Assembly: GCF_000702885.1 (NCBI RefSeq)
Contig: NZ_JNKO01000005.1
Coordinates: 163,666-227,665, forward strand
Origin: Oribacterium sp. P6A1
Lineage (GTDB): Bacteria; Bacillota; Clostridia; Lachnospirales; Lachnospiraceae
Direction of reading: 5' to 3'
DNA: 64,000 nucleotides
Shown here: piece by piece, positions 7,997-16,671 of the stretch
Position numbering within the stretch: the first letter of the stretch is position 1
Layout: every line of letters starts with the position of its first letter
Position numbers and translations under genes: made by a program
Notes under the pieces: model-generated
Database searches by the model: none
What the model was told of the DNA's origin: nothing
What the model saw: only the letters and a program-made list of their open reading frames with translations

Positions 7997-8871
7997 AGTG
8001 TAATGGAATGTCCCACATCCGAAAGGCTGATCTGCTTTAAGGCATTGTGAATGAGCAGCCTGTTGGCATTATCATATGACGCAAGAATATCCTCCTGTCT
8101 TTCTCCCTTCTGCATGCGTATAACTCCGAAAATGATGTCAGGAATAACATTGACAGCGTCTTTTCCGATTACAATTTTGCGTCCTGCAAGAATTCCCCTG
8201 TTTCCTTCCTCACCGATCATGATATGGAATACATGGAATTTTTGCTGAACCTCAGCCAAAAGACTTTCTACCGTAGCACAAGGCACATAGTCCCCTGTAA
8301 CTCTTTTAATAGTCTCAGAAACACTATCTGTCCTTATCTCGGCTCCGTCTCCGATGGTAAACAGAAATCCCTTCTCACCTCTTTTATTGATGGCATCGAT
8401 GTTGGTATGTCTTGAAAGGAACTCCCAGAGACAGGTCGGAACCACTTCGCCGTTGCCATGATTTTCAAAATACAGATTGAGAAGCTGTTCCGCAATTCGG
8501 ATATCAGACTCAAACTGTGTCACCTGGAGAGGTGACTCATCACGGAAATCACCGTAAGCCGCGCACATAAGTGCCGGATCCTCAATGGTGTTTGTTGAAT
8601 AAAGCTTGGTGATGAGATCATTAAGTGCCTCTGTGGCAACCTTCACTGCAAGGTAACCCATGGATGCCGTAACATCCAGTCCCACAACTATAGGTGTTGA
8701 GTGTGGATGATCCTGCGAATCAAAGCACTCTCTGGTTCCGATAAATCTTGGATCGAATTTCGGATCACAGCTTCTTCTTTTGAAGACTTCTTCTACATTC
8801 TGATCATTTGATAACTTTCTGCTTGCTTTAAGCTTTGACCAGTCACTTGCTGAATAACTACCATATCCCAT
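7993..8871 (-). CDS. von Willebrand factor A (vWA) domain protein
   Basis: Cytoplasmic, no signal peptide. The vWA domain spans roughly residues 57-270. VVGLDVTASMG gives the metal-binding DxTxS motif (Asp66, Thr68, Ser70). AAYGDFRDES and FTIGDGAEI are likely the other MIDAS loops. The N-terminal 55 residues are a charged extension ending in a PRFIGTRECFDSQDHP segment. It is sandwiched between the zinc-ribbon/kinase-like gene (6 bases upstream) and the PurA-like gene (4-base overlap), so the three are translationally coupled. vWA proteins of this sort often scaffold kinases or AAA enzymes in stress systems such as TerY; the similarity here is architectural, and the partner roles are inferred. 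Confidence 0.85.
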   Translation of the reverse strand: MGYGSYSASDWSKLKASRKLSNDQNVEEVFKRRSCDPKFDPRFIGTRECFDSQDHPHSTPIVVGLDVTASMGYLAVKVATEALNDLITKLYSTNTIEDPALMCAAYGDFRDESPLQVTQFESDIRIAEQLLNLYFENHGNGEVVPTCLWEFLSRHTNIDAINKRGEKGFLFTIGDGAEIRTDSVSETIKRVTGDYVPCATVESLLAEVQQKFHVFHIMIGEEGNRGILAGRKIVIGKDAVNVIPDIIFGVIRMQKGERQEDILASYDNANRLLIHNALKQISLSDVGHSITL

Positions 8872-8877
8872 AATCTA

Positions 8878-9762
8878 TCATCTCCTGTTCTCAGGGAACA
8901 TCGTCCTGAAATTGTGTCCCCCAAATCCTTTTTCTATTACTGTGTCCCATTTTTCAAAATCGGAATAGGCATCAGAGGCCGGTTCCGAATTCAGAAAGCG
9001 GTACATCTCTTCAGGTTCTCTGGTATTCTCTGCCAGAATTACAGCGGTTTTTCTCAATGCTTTCAGATCGGCATTTCCTTTTAAAGCTTTAACTTTTCTC
9101 CAGTCCCCAAACAGCATGCCTTCATGAGTGAACGGATTGATAAAGACAGAATCCGGTGCCACGTCTCCGTACTCAAGCTCCGAGTATCTTAGTGCGCAGC
9201 AGATGTTCTCCATTCTTGAGATAACCCATGCAAGATGTACTGATTCCCACGGAGCAAACATCTCTGCGGGATAGCAGTTGGGTCTTCTTATGAATACAAG
9301 GGCGGACTTGTCATCGGACAGAACAATTTCCATCTTCAGTTCAGGAAACGATCTGTGGAGCTTTGCGTCTGCCGCAGGAAAAACCAGGCTTTTAAGCTTA
9401 TTCAAAAAGACTTCCGCCCCGGATCTTTCATCAAAGATATATACAACAGATTCCTTTGCTATATAGAATAAAAGCCCCTGCCTTTCATACTTTTTCATAT
9501 ACTCGATATTGAGCATCTGACCGTTCTGCATGGTGTAACTGTCGCGGCCTGTACATGTCCACAGATGATCGGTACTGTAATCCATATCCTTTTTTTCTGC
9601 TTCAGCCTTATAGTGCTGCAGAACCATCTTCCGGAATTTCTCATTTCCTTTGAAATCTTCATCGGAAAAAAAGGCTTTTGAACCGCAGAAGGGACATGCA
9701 AGTCCCACAGAACCATCAAAGTTCATCTGTCCTCCGCAGTTTTTACACTTGTAAGTAATCAC
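8878..9762 (-). CDS. Zinc-ribbon protein with a degenerate protein-kinase-like domain
   Basis: The N-terminus is a zinc ribbon with Cys6, Cys9, Cys23 and Cys26 (CKNCGG and CPFCGS). After a linker, residues about 95-245 resemble a protein kinase fold. LEYGDVAPDSVFINP fits the catalytic loop (Asp200 kept, the usual Asn changed to Ser). LFGDWRKVKA replaces the DFG metal site (Asp220). DLKALRKTAVILAEN matches the DLRALGRTI-type helix. No clear glycine loop or VAIK lysine is seen, so it may be a pseudokinase. The start is GTG (9760-9762) after AGGGGTAAAGT. It is the first gene of the vWA/PurA-like operon. The kinase assignment is my reading of a weak similarity. Confidence 0.7.
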   Translation of the reverse strand: MITYKCKNCGGQMNFDGSVGLACPFCGSKAFFSDEDFKGNEKFRKMVLQHYKAEAEKKDMDYSTDHLWTCTGRDSYTMQNGQMLNIEYMKKYERQGLLFYIAKESVVYIFDERSGAEVFLNKLKSLVFPAADAKLHRSFPELKMEIVLSDDKSALVFIRRPNCYPAEMFAPWESVHLAWVISRMENICCALRYSELEYGDVAPDSVFINPFTHEGMLFGDWRKVKALKGNADLKALRKTAVILAENTREPEEMYRFLNSEPASDAYSDFEKWDTVIEKGFGGHNFRTMFPENRR

Positions 9763-9898
9763 ACTTTACCCCTCACTTAATTCTTACCTTTGAAAATTCT
9801 CACTTTTGAAAAACATTAAATTCTTTGATAATCATGTATATTTTAACACCAACCCCTTCTCCAAAAAACCGACTAAATTCTTACAAGGATTTAATAAT

Positions 9899-9925
9899 GC
9901 GAGTGTCAAAAGTCTACATCGAATC
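9899..9925. repeat. Half copy of the GTGTCAAAAG palindromic repeat
   Basis: GCGAGTGTCAAAAGTCTAC matches the left end of the repeats at 14, 17222, 21774 and 24876. No matching right end is seen before the terminator at 9996. The rest of the 9763-9995 gap shows no gene. Confidence 0.45.
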
Positions 9926-9995
9926 CTTCCTATCTCCCGGACCCGAAAAACATCCTTACATGCTTCATGGCACTTGGCTGCTATCATAATTAAAG

Positions 9996-10037
9996 AAAAA
10001 ACAGGTCGAAACAATCCACTGTTTCAACCTGTTTTTT
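9996..10037 (-). terminator. Terminator after fucO
   Basis: AAAAAACAGGTCGAAACA pairs with TGTTTCAACCTGTTTTTT around a 6-base loop. It lies 26 bases past the fucO stop and could work in both directions. Confidence 0.8.
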
Positions 10038-10063
10038 CTCTGTTTAACAACTATTCTATACCA

Positions 10064-11212
10064 TCACGCCATCAGCATGCGGAACATCTCTATAACCTGC
10101 TCCTTGGTAGCTTCTCTGGGATTTCCCGGATAGCATGCATCATTAAGAGCATCTGTAGCAAGGGTATCAAGATCTTCTTCCTTGATCTTGTCAAGAGTCT
10201 TAGGAATGCCTACATCCTCGGAAAGCTTCTTTACAGCCTCGATTGCTGCATCACGATACTCCTCCTGGGACATTTCATCTACACCCTTAACGCCCATTGC
10301 CCTTGCAACTTCTCTGAGTCTCTCTCCTGTGTACTCACGGTTGAATTCCATGGAGATAGGAAGGAACATGGCACATGCTACACCATGAGGAGTGTCATAA
10401 TGTGCTGAAAGTGTGTGTGCCATAGCGTGATCGATACCGAGTCCTACGTTGGAGAAGCCCATGCCTGCGATATACTGTCCGAGAGCCATTCCCTCTCTGC
10501 CTTCTTTCTTGTTCTCTACTGCATCACGAAGGTTCTTTGAAATAAGACGGATAGCCTCAAGATGGAACATATCTGTCATTTCCCAGGCTGCTCTTGTGGT
10601 GTAGCCTTCGATAGCATGAGTGAGAGCATCCATACCTGTTGAAGCTGTCAGGCCCTTTGGCATAGAAGACATCATTTCAGGATCCACTACTGCAACGATA
10701 GGCATGTCATGTGTATCTACACAAACGAACTTTCTCTCCTTTTCAACATCAGTGATAACATAGTTGATGGTAACCTCGGCAGCTGTACCTGCAGTGGTGG
10801 GAACTGCGATGATAGGAACACAAGGGTTCTTTGTTGGTGCAACGCCTTCAAGTGAACGGACATCGGCGAACTCAGGGTTTGTGATTATGATACCTATAGC
10901 CTTTGATGTGTCCATGGATGAACCGCCGCCTATGGCAACGATGCAGTCTGCACCGGACTTTTTAAATGCTTCAACACCGTTCTTTACATTTTCTATAGTC
11001 GGGTTCGGCTTTATATCCGAATAGATTTCGTATGGAATCTTTGCCTCATCGAGGAGGGCAGTTACCTTTCCTGTAACTCCGAATTTGATGAGATCAGGAT
11101 CTGATGCAACAAAAGCCTTCTTAAATCCGTTGTTATTGATCTCATTTACTATCTCACTGATGGCACCTGCGCCATGATAAGATGTCTGATTAAGTGAAAT
11201 TCTGTTAGCCAT
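10064..11212 (-). CDS. fucO: Iron-containing alcohol dehydrogenase, lactaldehyde reductase (FucO) type
   Basis: NAD(H)-linked group III alcohol dehydrogenase of the cytoplasm. It tracks E. coli FucO closely as I recall that sequence: MANRISLNQTSYHGAGAI, GADCIVAIGGGSSMDTSKA for the dinucleotide site, ADVRSLEGVAPT, VPTTAGTAAEVTINYVITD, and the metal-binding His residues in DALTHAIEGY and the HAMAHTLSAHYDTPHGVA region. I start at the ATG at 11212 because AAAGGAGT lies just upstream; an in-frame ATG 21 bases earlier lies 5' of that site. The likely role is reducing lactaldehyde to 1,2-propanediol or another aldehyde during fermentation. No fucose genes flank it, so the substrate is uncertain. A Rex-like site precedes it. 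Confidence 0.88.
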   Translation of the reverse strand: MANRISLNQTSYHGAGAISEIVNEINNNGFKKAFVASDPDLIKFGVTGKVTALLDEAKIPYEIYSDIKPNPTIENVKNGVEAFKKSGADCIVAIGGGSSMDTSKAIGIIITNPEFADVRSLEGVAPTKNPCVPIIAVPTTAGTAAEVTINYVITDVEKERKFVCVDTHDMPIVAVVDPEMMSSMPKGLTASTGMDALTHAIEGYTTRAAWEMTDMFHLEAIRLISKNLRDAVENKKEGREGMALGQYIAGMGFSNVGLGIDHAMAHTLSAHYDTPHGVACAMFLPISMEFNREYTGERLREVARAMGVKGVDEMSQEEYRDAAIEAVKKLSEDVGIPKTLDKIKEEDLDTLATDALNDACYPGNPREATKEQVIEMFRMLMA

Positions 11213-11242
11213 AATACGTACTCCTTTGTACATTGATTTACT

Positions 11243-11260
11243 GTGTTAAAATATTAACAC
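11243..11260. promoter_or_regulatory. Candidate Rex (redox repressor) operator upstream of fucO
   Basis: GTGTTAAAATATTAACAC is a perfect palindrome containing TGTTAA-N4-TTAACA, the pattern known for the NADH-sensing repressor Rex (TTGTTAANNNNTTAACAA). It lies 31 bases upstream of the fucO ATG, a suitable place to block transcription until NADH rises. Rex itself is not in this window. Confidence 0.6.
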
Positions 11261-11295
11261 GCCTCTATGTGAGTATTGTACATCCCATAGAGGCG
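11260..11295. promoter_or_regulatory. Inverted repeat in the fucO upstream region
   Basis: CGCCTCTATG and CATAGAGGCG form 10-base perfect arms 16 bases apart, directly abutting the Rex-like site. A shorter GTAAC-ATAA-GTTAC palindrome follows at 11295-11308. The large repeat could be a second operator (the adjacent TetR-type gene is a candidate binder) or an RNA hairpin in the leader. On the minus strand TACAAT lies in its loop and may be the -10 box. Confidence 0.45.
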
Positions 11296-11438
11296 TAACA
11301 TAAGTTACAGATTTTCACTTTTGTAACATAGTTTGTAGAGTCATCAGGTTGCCTCACACCTATGCAAAATAAAGCAGGTAACAGTCTTTACAGCAGACCC
11401 CACACGGAGCGCATAGTACTAAACGATTCGCTATCTCA

Positions 11439-11987
11439 TTATAGAATCTTTATCTTTGCAAACTGTTCGGAAAGGGAAACCGGCATGGCATCTATCATAA
11501 GATCCGCCAGTTCTTCCTCTGATTCCTTCATGCCCTTCATGAGCCACTGAACAGTCATATAGATCGAAGCCTGACAGTACATCTCAAGAAGCTTTCTGGT
11601 ATGTTTGTCCGGCGGGGTACCGGTCTTATCTCTGATAAGGCTGCAGTAAAACTCATAAATCATGAAGAAATCATGCTCCTTCAGATTATTCTGCTCGTCT
11701 CCCTTAAAGCCTGCAGTAAAGAAAAGCCGTTCTTTTTTAATGTACCGGAATTTCTTTATGAGACCGTCACGAACTGTCTCTCCCTTTCCCATCTCCTTAA
11801 AAGATTGCTCCAAAAGCCGGTCAAAATACCAGTTCACCAGATCATATTTATCTATAAAATTCCTGTAGAAGCTCTGTCTGGAAACTCCGCAAACCTCCAC
11901 AATCTGAGTTACGGTAATGTTCTCAGGATCTGAAGTTTTCATGCATGTCTTCATGGCTTCCGCAAGTCTGTACTTGATTTCAGGCAC
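11439..11987 (-). CDS. TetR/AcrR-family transcriptional regulator
   Basis: 182-aa one-domain repressor type. The N-terminal helix-turn-helix is clear: ITVTQIVEVCGVSRQSFYRNFIDKYDLVNWYFDRL, in the 30-65 region, with the YRNF signature. The C-terminal part is helical and resembles the ligand domain found in DhaS-like TetR regulators. The start is GTG after AGGAGAACAGAGCG. It lies 226 bases upstream of fucO on the same strand. Control of fucO, possibly through the inverted repeat at 11260-11295, is an inference. The 220 bases between this gene and sbcC show no gene. Confidence 0.82.
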   Translation of the reverse strand: MPEIKYRLAEAMKTCMKTSDPENITVTQIVEVCGVSRQSFYRNFIDKYDLVNWYFDRLLEQSFKEMGKGETVRDGLIKKFRYIKKERLFFTAGFKGDEQNNLKEHDFFMIYEFYCSLIRDKTGTPPDKHTRKLLEMYCQASIYMTVQWLMKGMKESEEELADLMIDAMPVSLSEQFAKIKIL

Positions 11988-12207
11988 CGCTCTGTTCTCC
12001 TATATCGCAATATTTCCCTCCTATAATAGCATTTTTTCGGGATAAGTGCCTTAGTCAACCATAAATGGATATTTTTTTATTTGGTATATGCCTTGAAATA
12101 AAGTTCCAGTATATCTTGCAAAAAACAGGCAGAAAACTTCATCAATCTCCCGGATAATCCTCTATTGAGCATACTGCTAAGGCTCTTTACTTCTGTGTAT
12201 CCTGAAG

Positions 12208-15200
12208 TCAGATACCTTTATCAATTTCAATCAGACTTCCGTTTTTCGTTTTCCTGACACGTATCTGCTGGGGTATGTTCTCAATCAGTTCTTCTCTGTG
12301 GCTGATTACGCCAACCAGCTTGTTGGTTCCCGAAAGATTGATCAGTATGTCCATGGCACTTTCAATGGACTTTCTGTCAAGGGTACCAAAACCCTCGTCT
12401 ATAAACAGTGCATCCATCTGAACACCACCGAGATTTGATGAAACCGTATCCGAGAGTCCCAGAGCCAGACTAAGAGATGCCTTAAAACTCTCACCTCCGG
12501 AAAGATTCCCCACCGGTCTTCTGTGACCGGTATAGTTATCAAGTACCTCCAGATCCAGAAAATTATTGCTCTTCTTCCCCAGAGAATCCTCCTGCCGGTA
12601 AAGCTCATACTGATTATCACTCATGGGCTGTAAACGTCTGTTGGCAGCTGCAATTATTCCGTCAAAACCGGCAGCCTGAATATACTGTTCCAGAGTTATC
12701 TTTACATTTCCTGTTGTTCCTCTGACAAGCTCATACAGCTTCCTGCATATATTATATTCCCTTGCTGCAGCCTCAAATACAGGTTGCAGCAATTCGATAT
12801 TCTGCTTCTTCTCTTTATTGTTTGCTATTCTGTTTGATATTTCATTTTTTACCTTTCTGACAGATTCAACAACAGTATTCTGCTTCATACAAATACTGTT
12901 TAATTCTTCTATATCAACCTTCTTTTTGCCCCCGGCATCCTTTTTTGCCTGCTCCAGCTGAACAGCATTTGTTGAAACAGCCTGCCTGTACTCCCTGATT
13001 TTTTCATCACTTTCAGTCAGTTCCTTTTCGGACACAGCAAAAGAAAGCATTTCCTCATAATCGGTAAATCCACGGGATGAGAGTATCCTGTCCAGATCCT
13101 CTTTCAGGGATTGTTCTTCTTTCTTTTTCCCCATCACCCCGTCTTCCAATGTCTTTAATCCGGATGTGACGGCTGTAAGAGCTTTGTCTGCTTCATTCTT
13201 TGCTGCATCCAGAGCCTTTATCACATCAGTTATTTCTTTATACCTGTCTTCTGCTTTCTTCTTTTCGGAGGCTGCGGTTTCAGAATCCTGGAAGCTTAAT
13301 CCGTCAAGTGTCTCCAGTTCCGTACTGCATTTTGTGATATCCCTGTCTGTTTCCTGAATTTTGCTATCAAGTTCCAGTCTCTCTTTTTCCAGATTTTCGC
13401 TTTCTTCACCCCTTGCTTTTTCAAGCTCTTCTTCTGCTTTTTTCAGGGCCTCACATTCTTTGGAAAGTACTGTCTGAATTGAATCATTGATTCCTGTTTT
13501 TTCATCAAGCTTTTTATCAGAGCTTCTTAATTCTTTCAATAGTTCATCAAGCTCTTTACTGCTTACCTTCACACCGATAATGTTATTCTCTAAACAGGAA
13601 AGTATATCCGTTACCATCCGGTTCTCATACACTTCAAGGGTATTCTTCGAAACCTCACAAGCCGTATTTGCTTCAGCTTTCTTCCCCTGAAGCTCCGCTT
13701 CTTTTGTCTTCAGGATTTCAAGATCTTCTTCAGAAATGGTTTTATCAGAAAGCTTTGCGGGTTCGGGATGGTGAATAGATCCGCATACCGGACATTTTTC
13801 CCCCTCCTTTAATCCTGCTGCAAGAATGCCTGCTCTTGACCTTTCCAGGATTTTTTCGGCCTCAAGTCTTTTCTTTGTCGCCGATTCGTATTCATCAAAT
13901 GCCGAAATATAAGCTTCCTTCTCTATTTCCAGTTTATTCTTCTGATTTTCCCGTTCTTTTGTCCGTTTTTCCAGAATTTCCTTCACTTCTTCAGACAGAA
14001 TTTTCAGTTCCCTGCCCTCGGTTTGAGCCTTCAAAAGATCATTCGGCTTTGATTTATTCTTATCAACGGTATCTTTCAGAGAAACTATCCTTTCTTTCAA
14101 AGCAGTTTCTTTCTGCTTTAATAAAGCCTCATTTTTCAGATTATTTTTCCTGTATTCATCAAGTAAGGCTATCCTTTTTTTCAGCTCATCTCTCTTCCGG
14201 TATTTAGGTTCCTCATCTTCAAGCTTTCTGATCCGTATCAAAAGCTCACCTGCTTCCGGCTCCAGCTTTTTAGTCTCAGTCAAACATTCAAGGGCTTCTT
14301 CAGCCGACTTTTGCTTTTCAAGCTTTTCATTCTTCTTTTTCTCTATCTGTTCCTCTGTTGTTTCTATATCCTTCTTTTTCGAATCCCACAGATCATAAGC
14401 AGGTTTAACTTCATGGGATGCAGCCTTTTGCCTCTTTAAAAGAATTTCAAGATCATCAATCTCCTTCTTTCCTTCACTGAGTTCTCGTCTCTTTTCTTCA
14501 AGTTTATCCAGTCTTTCGATAAACTCATTGTTGGTTTTTGCTGTGGCAAATTGAGTATTAAGTCTTTTAAGTTCCTGCTCTTCCAGTTCCAGTCTGGAAC
14601 TTACTTCTGTAAGACAGTTCTCATCCGCAGAAATAACAGATTCTGTGGTTTTTAAAATCTCATCAAGATTCCAGGCACTGTTTAAATCTTTTGCCTTTTT
14701 CTGCAGTTCCCTGAATTCATCGAAACAGGTATTTTCTTCATCCGTTTTAACATCATAAAAGTACTGCACTATGCTCTGTTCGGTACTTAAACGCTCCTTG
14801 TTGCCGGCATCCATTCGGTCTTTCAGTTTATATTCGATTGATTTATACCCGCCGGTCATAAAAATGGTTCTCAGAATCTCGGTTCTCTGATCTGTCTTTG
14901 CATTCAACAGATTCCAGAATTCACCCTGAGCTATCATAGCAATCTGCTTAAACTGTTTTTCATCAATGTGAAGCAGTTCTTTAACGGCAGCATTGACCTG
15001 GGTAAGGCCTTCAACCGGAGCCTCACCTTCGGAATAAAAAACAGCCTTCTCCTTTTCGGTGATCACACCTTCTCCACGCTGCTTTTTACGTTCATAGGCA
15101 GGCTGCCTCCGCACATGATAATTACGTCCCTGATGAGTGAAATAAAAATCAACGTAACTTTCCGTATCAGGCTTTGCATACTCACTCCTGAGATTCTTTG

Positions 15201-15390
15201 TATCCCTGTATGATCCGCTTGTTATTCCGTAGAGTGCAAAACATATAGCATCAAAAATAGTGGTCTTACCGGCTCCGGTATCTCCGGAAATCAACAGTAA
15301 TCCCTTGTCTTCAAATTGTTCAAAGTTTATCTCCGGCATAAGACCCGCGTATGGTCCGAATGCACTTATAATAAGCTTAATCGGTTTCAT
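12208..15390 (-). CDS. sbcC: Exonuclease subunit SbcC (Rad50-like ATPase)
   Basis: Large ATPase of the SbcCD nuclease, which cuts DNA hairpins and processes ends. Residues 36-43 (GDTGAGKT) form Walker A. Long coiled coils flank a zinc hook, CPVCGSIHHPEP, near residue 530. The C-terminal half of the head carries the ABC signature NLSGGESFKASLSLALG and Walker B MDALFIDEGFGTLD. 1060 aa is normal. The ATG overlaps the end of sbcD by 14 bases, so the two are translationally coupled. The window is rich in palindromes, which are classic SbcCD substrates. Confidence 0.95.
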   Translation of the reverse strand: MKPIKLIISAFGPYAGLMPEINFEQFEDKGLLLISGDTGAGKTTIFDAICFALYGITSGSYRDTKNLRSEYAKPDTESYVDFYFTHQGRNYHVRRQPAYERKKQRGEGVITEKEKAVFYSEGEAPVEGLTQVNAAVKELLHIDEKQFKQIAMIAQGEFWNLLNAKTDQRTEILRTIFMTGGYKSIEYKLKDRMDAGNKERLSTEQSIVQYFYDVKTDEENTCFDEFRELQKKAKDLNSAWNLDEILKTTESVISADENCLTEVSSRLELEEQELKRLNTQFATAKTNNEFIERLDKLEEKRRELSEGKKEIDDLEILLKRQKAASHEVKPAYDLWDSKKKDIETTEEQIEKKKNEKLEKQKSAEEALECLTETKKLEPEAGELLIRIRKLEDEEPKYRKRDELKKRIALLDEYRKNNLKNEALLKQKETALKERIVSLKDTVDKNKSKPNDLLKAQTEGRELKILSEEVKEILEKRTKERENQKNKLEIEKEAYISAFDEYESATKKRLEAEKILERSRAGILAAGLKEGEKCPVCGSIHHPEPAKLSDKTISEEDLEILKTKEAELQGKKAEANTACEVSKNTLEVYENRMVTDILSCLENNIIGVKVSSKELDELLKELRSSDKKLDEKTGINDSIQTVLSKECEALKKAEEELEKARGEESENLEKERLELDSKIQETDRDITKCSTELETLDGLSFQDSETAASEKKKAEDRYKEITDVIKALDAAKNEADKALTAVTSGLKTLEDGVMGKKKEEQSLKEDLDRILSSRGFTDYEEMLSFAVSEKELTESDEKIREYRQAVSTNAVQLEQAKKDAGGKKKVDIEELNSICMKQNTVVESVRKVKNEISNRIANNKEKKQNIELLQPVFEAAAREYNICRKLYELVRGTTGNVKITLEQYIQAAGFDGIIAAANRRLQPMSDNQYELYRQEDSLGKKSNNFLDLEVLDNYTGHRRPVGNLSGGESFKASLSLALGLSDTVSSNLGGVQMDALFIDEGFGTLDRKSIESAMDILINLSGTNKLVGVISHREELIENIPQQIRVRKTKNGSLIEIDKGI

Positions 15391-16534
15391 TGATAACTCC
15401 CGCCTCCCTGGCTGCCATCCTCATGACATCCATCTCTTCATCACTTATTTCACAGCCGTAAATAGTTTTGTAGAAATCACTGATAAGGTCGGTAAAGGAT
15501 CTGTTTTGTGCGATCTTTGAAATATCCACCTGTTCTATTTCCCTGGTGTGAGCATTGTCATAATCTATCTTTACGGTATTTGGATAAGTCTGCTGAAAGA
15601 TTCCCATGGCATCATTGATGATATCTTCATCAGTCAGAGTGGCATAAATAAAATCTTCCGTTGAACTGACATTTGCTTTATCCAGCAGTTTTTCCATTTT
15701 GCCCTTGATATGTCTCATGTCACGCAAAGGCTTTAATGGAAACAGCTCTATAGCTACATTCTTTTTTTCATCCATTGTGATGATGGGAACGGATTTTTCA
15801 TTATTTACTTCGCTTAATGAATATTTCAGGGGAGAACCTGAATATCTGACCTCATCTCTGCCTACACGCTGGGGAGAATGAATATGGCCAAGAGCCACAT
15901 AATCAAATTCATCGAACAGGTCATAAGCTATCTTTTCTACCAGTCCGACACTCTGGGTTCCCGCGCTTTCCGAGCCCCCCAGAGCCGGATCTTCACCTTT
16001 CCCTGCTACAAATTGATGCGCAACCAGCACATTGCATTTCTCTTTATCTATATCTGCATCTTCCAGAATCACCCTTACTGCATCTTCATAATTATCGATT
16101 TTTTTATCAGGGAAAAAGTGTCTGACCTGAGATGCCTTTACAAAGGGCAGAAGATAAATATTCAATTCCGTATCACCATCCCTCAGGACACGCTTATCAA
16201 GATGTCCGCTGAAGATGGCGGAAATATATATTCCGCTGCTTTCAAAAAGCGTACTGCCATAATTCAATCTGTCATCCGAATCATGGTTTCCGCTGATCAG
16301 AAATGTGCTGACCTTTCTTTTGGCAAGCTGATTCAAAAATCTGTCCAGCAGGCGGGTTGCGGATTCACTGGGAATCGACTTGTCATAAACATCCCCTGCA
16401 ATAAGAACAGCATCAACAGACTCTTTATCTATGAGATCTATGATCTGATTCAGAATGTATTCCTGATCAGCTATCAAATCAAAATCACCAAGATATTTAC
16501 CTAGATGTAAATCCCCCAAATGCAATAACTTCAT
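15377..16534 (-). CDS. sbcD: Exonuclease subunit SbcD (Mre11-like phosphoesterase)
   Basis: Metallophosphoesterase subunit of SbcCD. Metal-binding motifs are in order: LGDLHLGK (Asp8, His10), IAGDVYDK, LISGNHDS, then VAHQFV and ALGHIHSPQRV. The start is placed at the ATG at 16534, preceded by GGAGGTTTGCAA; a longer reading adds six residues whose codons cover that ribosome site. It is the first gene of a two-gene operon with sbcC. Confidence 0.93.
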   Translation of the reverse strand: MKLLHLGDLHLGKYLGDFDLIADQEYILNQIIDLIDKESVDAVLIAGDVYDKSIPSESATRLLDRFLNQLAKRKVSTFLISGNHDSDDRLNYGSTLFESSGIYISAIFSGHLDKRVLRDGDTELNIYLLPFVKASQVRHFFPDKKIDNYEDAVRVILEDADIDKEKCNVLVAHQFVAGKGEDPALGGSESAGTQSVGLVEKIAYDLFDEFDYVALGHIHSPQRVGRDEVRYSGSPLKYSLSEVNNEKSVPIITMDEKKNVAIELFPLKPLRDMRHIKGKMEKLLDKANVSSTEDFIYATLTDEDIINDAMGIFQQTYPNTVKIDYDNAHTREIEQVDISKIAQNRSFTDLISDFYKTIYGCEISDEEMDVMRMAAREAGVINETD

Positions 16535-16671
16535 TTGCAAACCTCCAATCATTTACATAATTGTATCAAAGTAACTATGTATATGTTGCTTATTTCTTAA
16601 TTTTTTATGTCGATATATCGTTAGTAAGGACTTTTTTCGATCCATAACATTATGAAAAGGAGGCAAATGGG

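Noticed and set aside
9806..10408. Plus-strand 200-codon frame across the fucO terminator
   Set aside because: Runs through a terminator hairpin and antisense to fucO.
15878..16504. Plus-strand 208-codon open frame opposite sbcD
   Set aside because: It lies wholly antisense to a clear SbcD, has no ribosome site and reads as low-quality protein.
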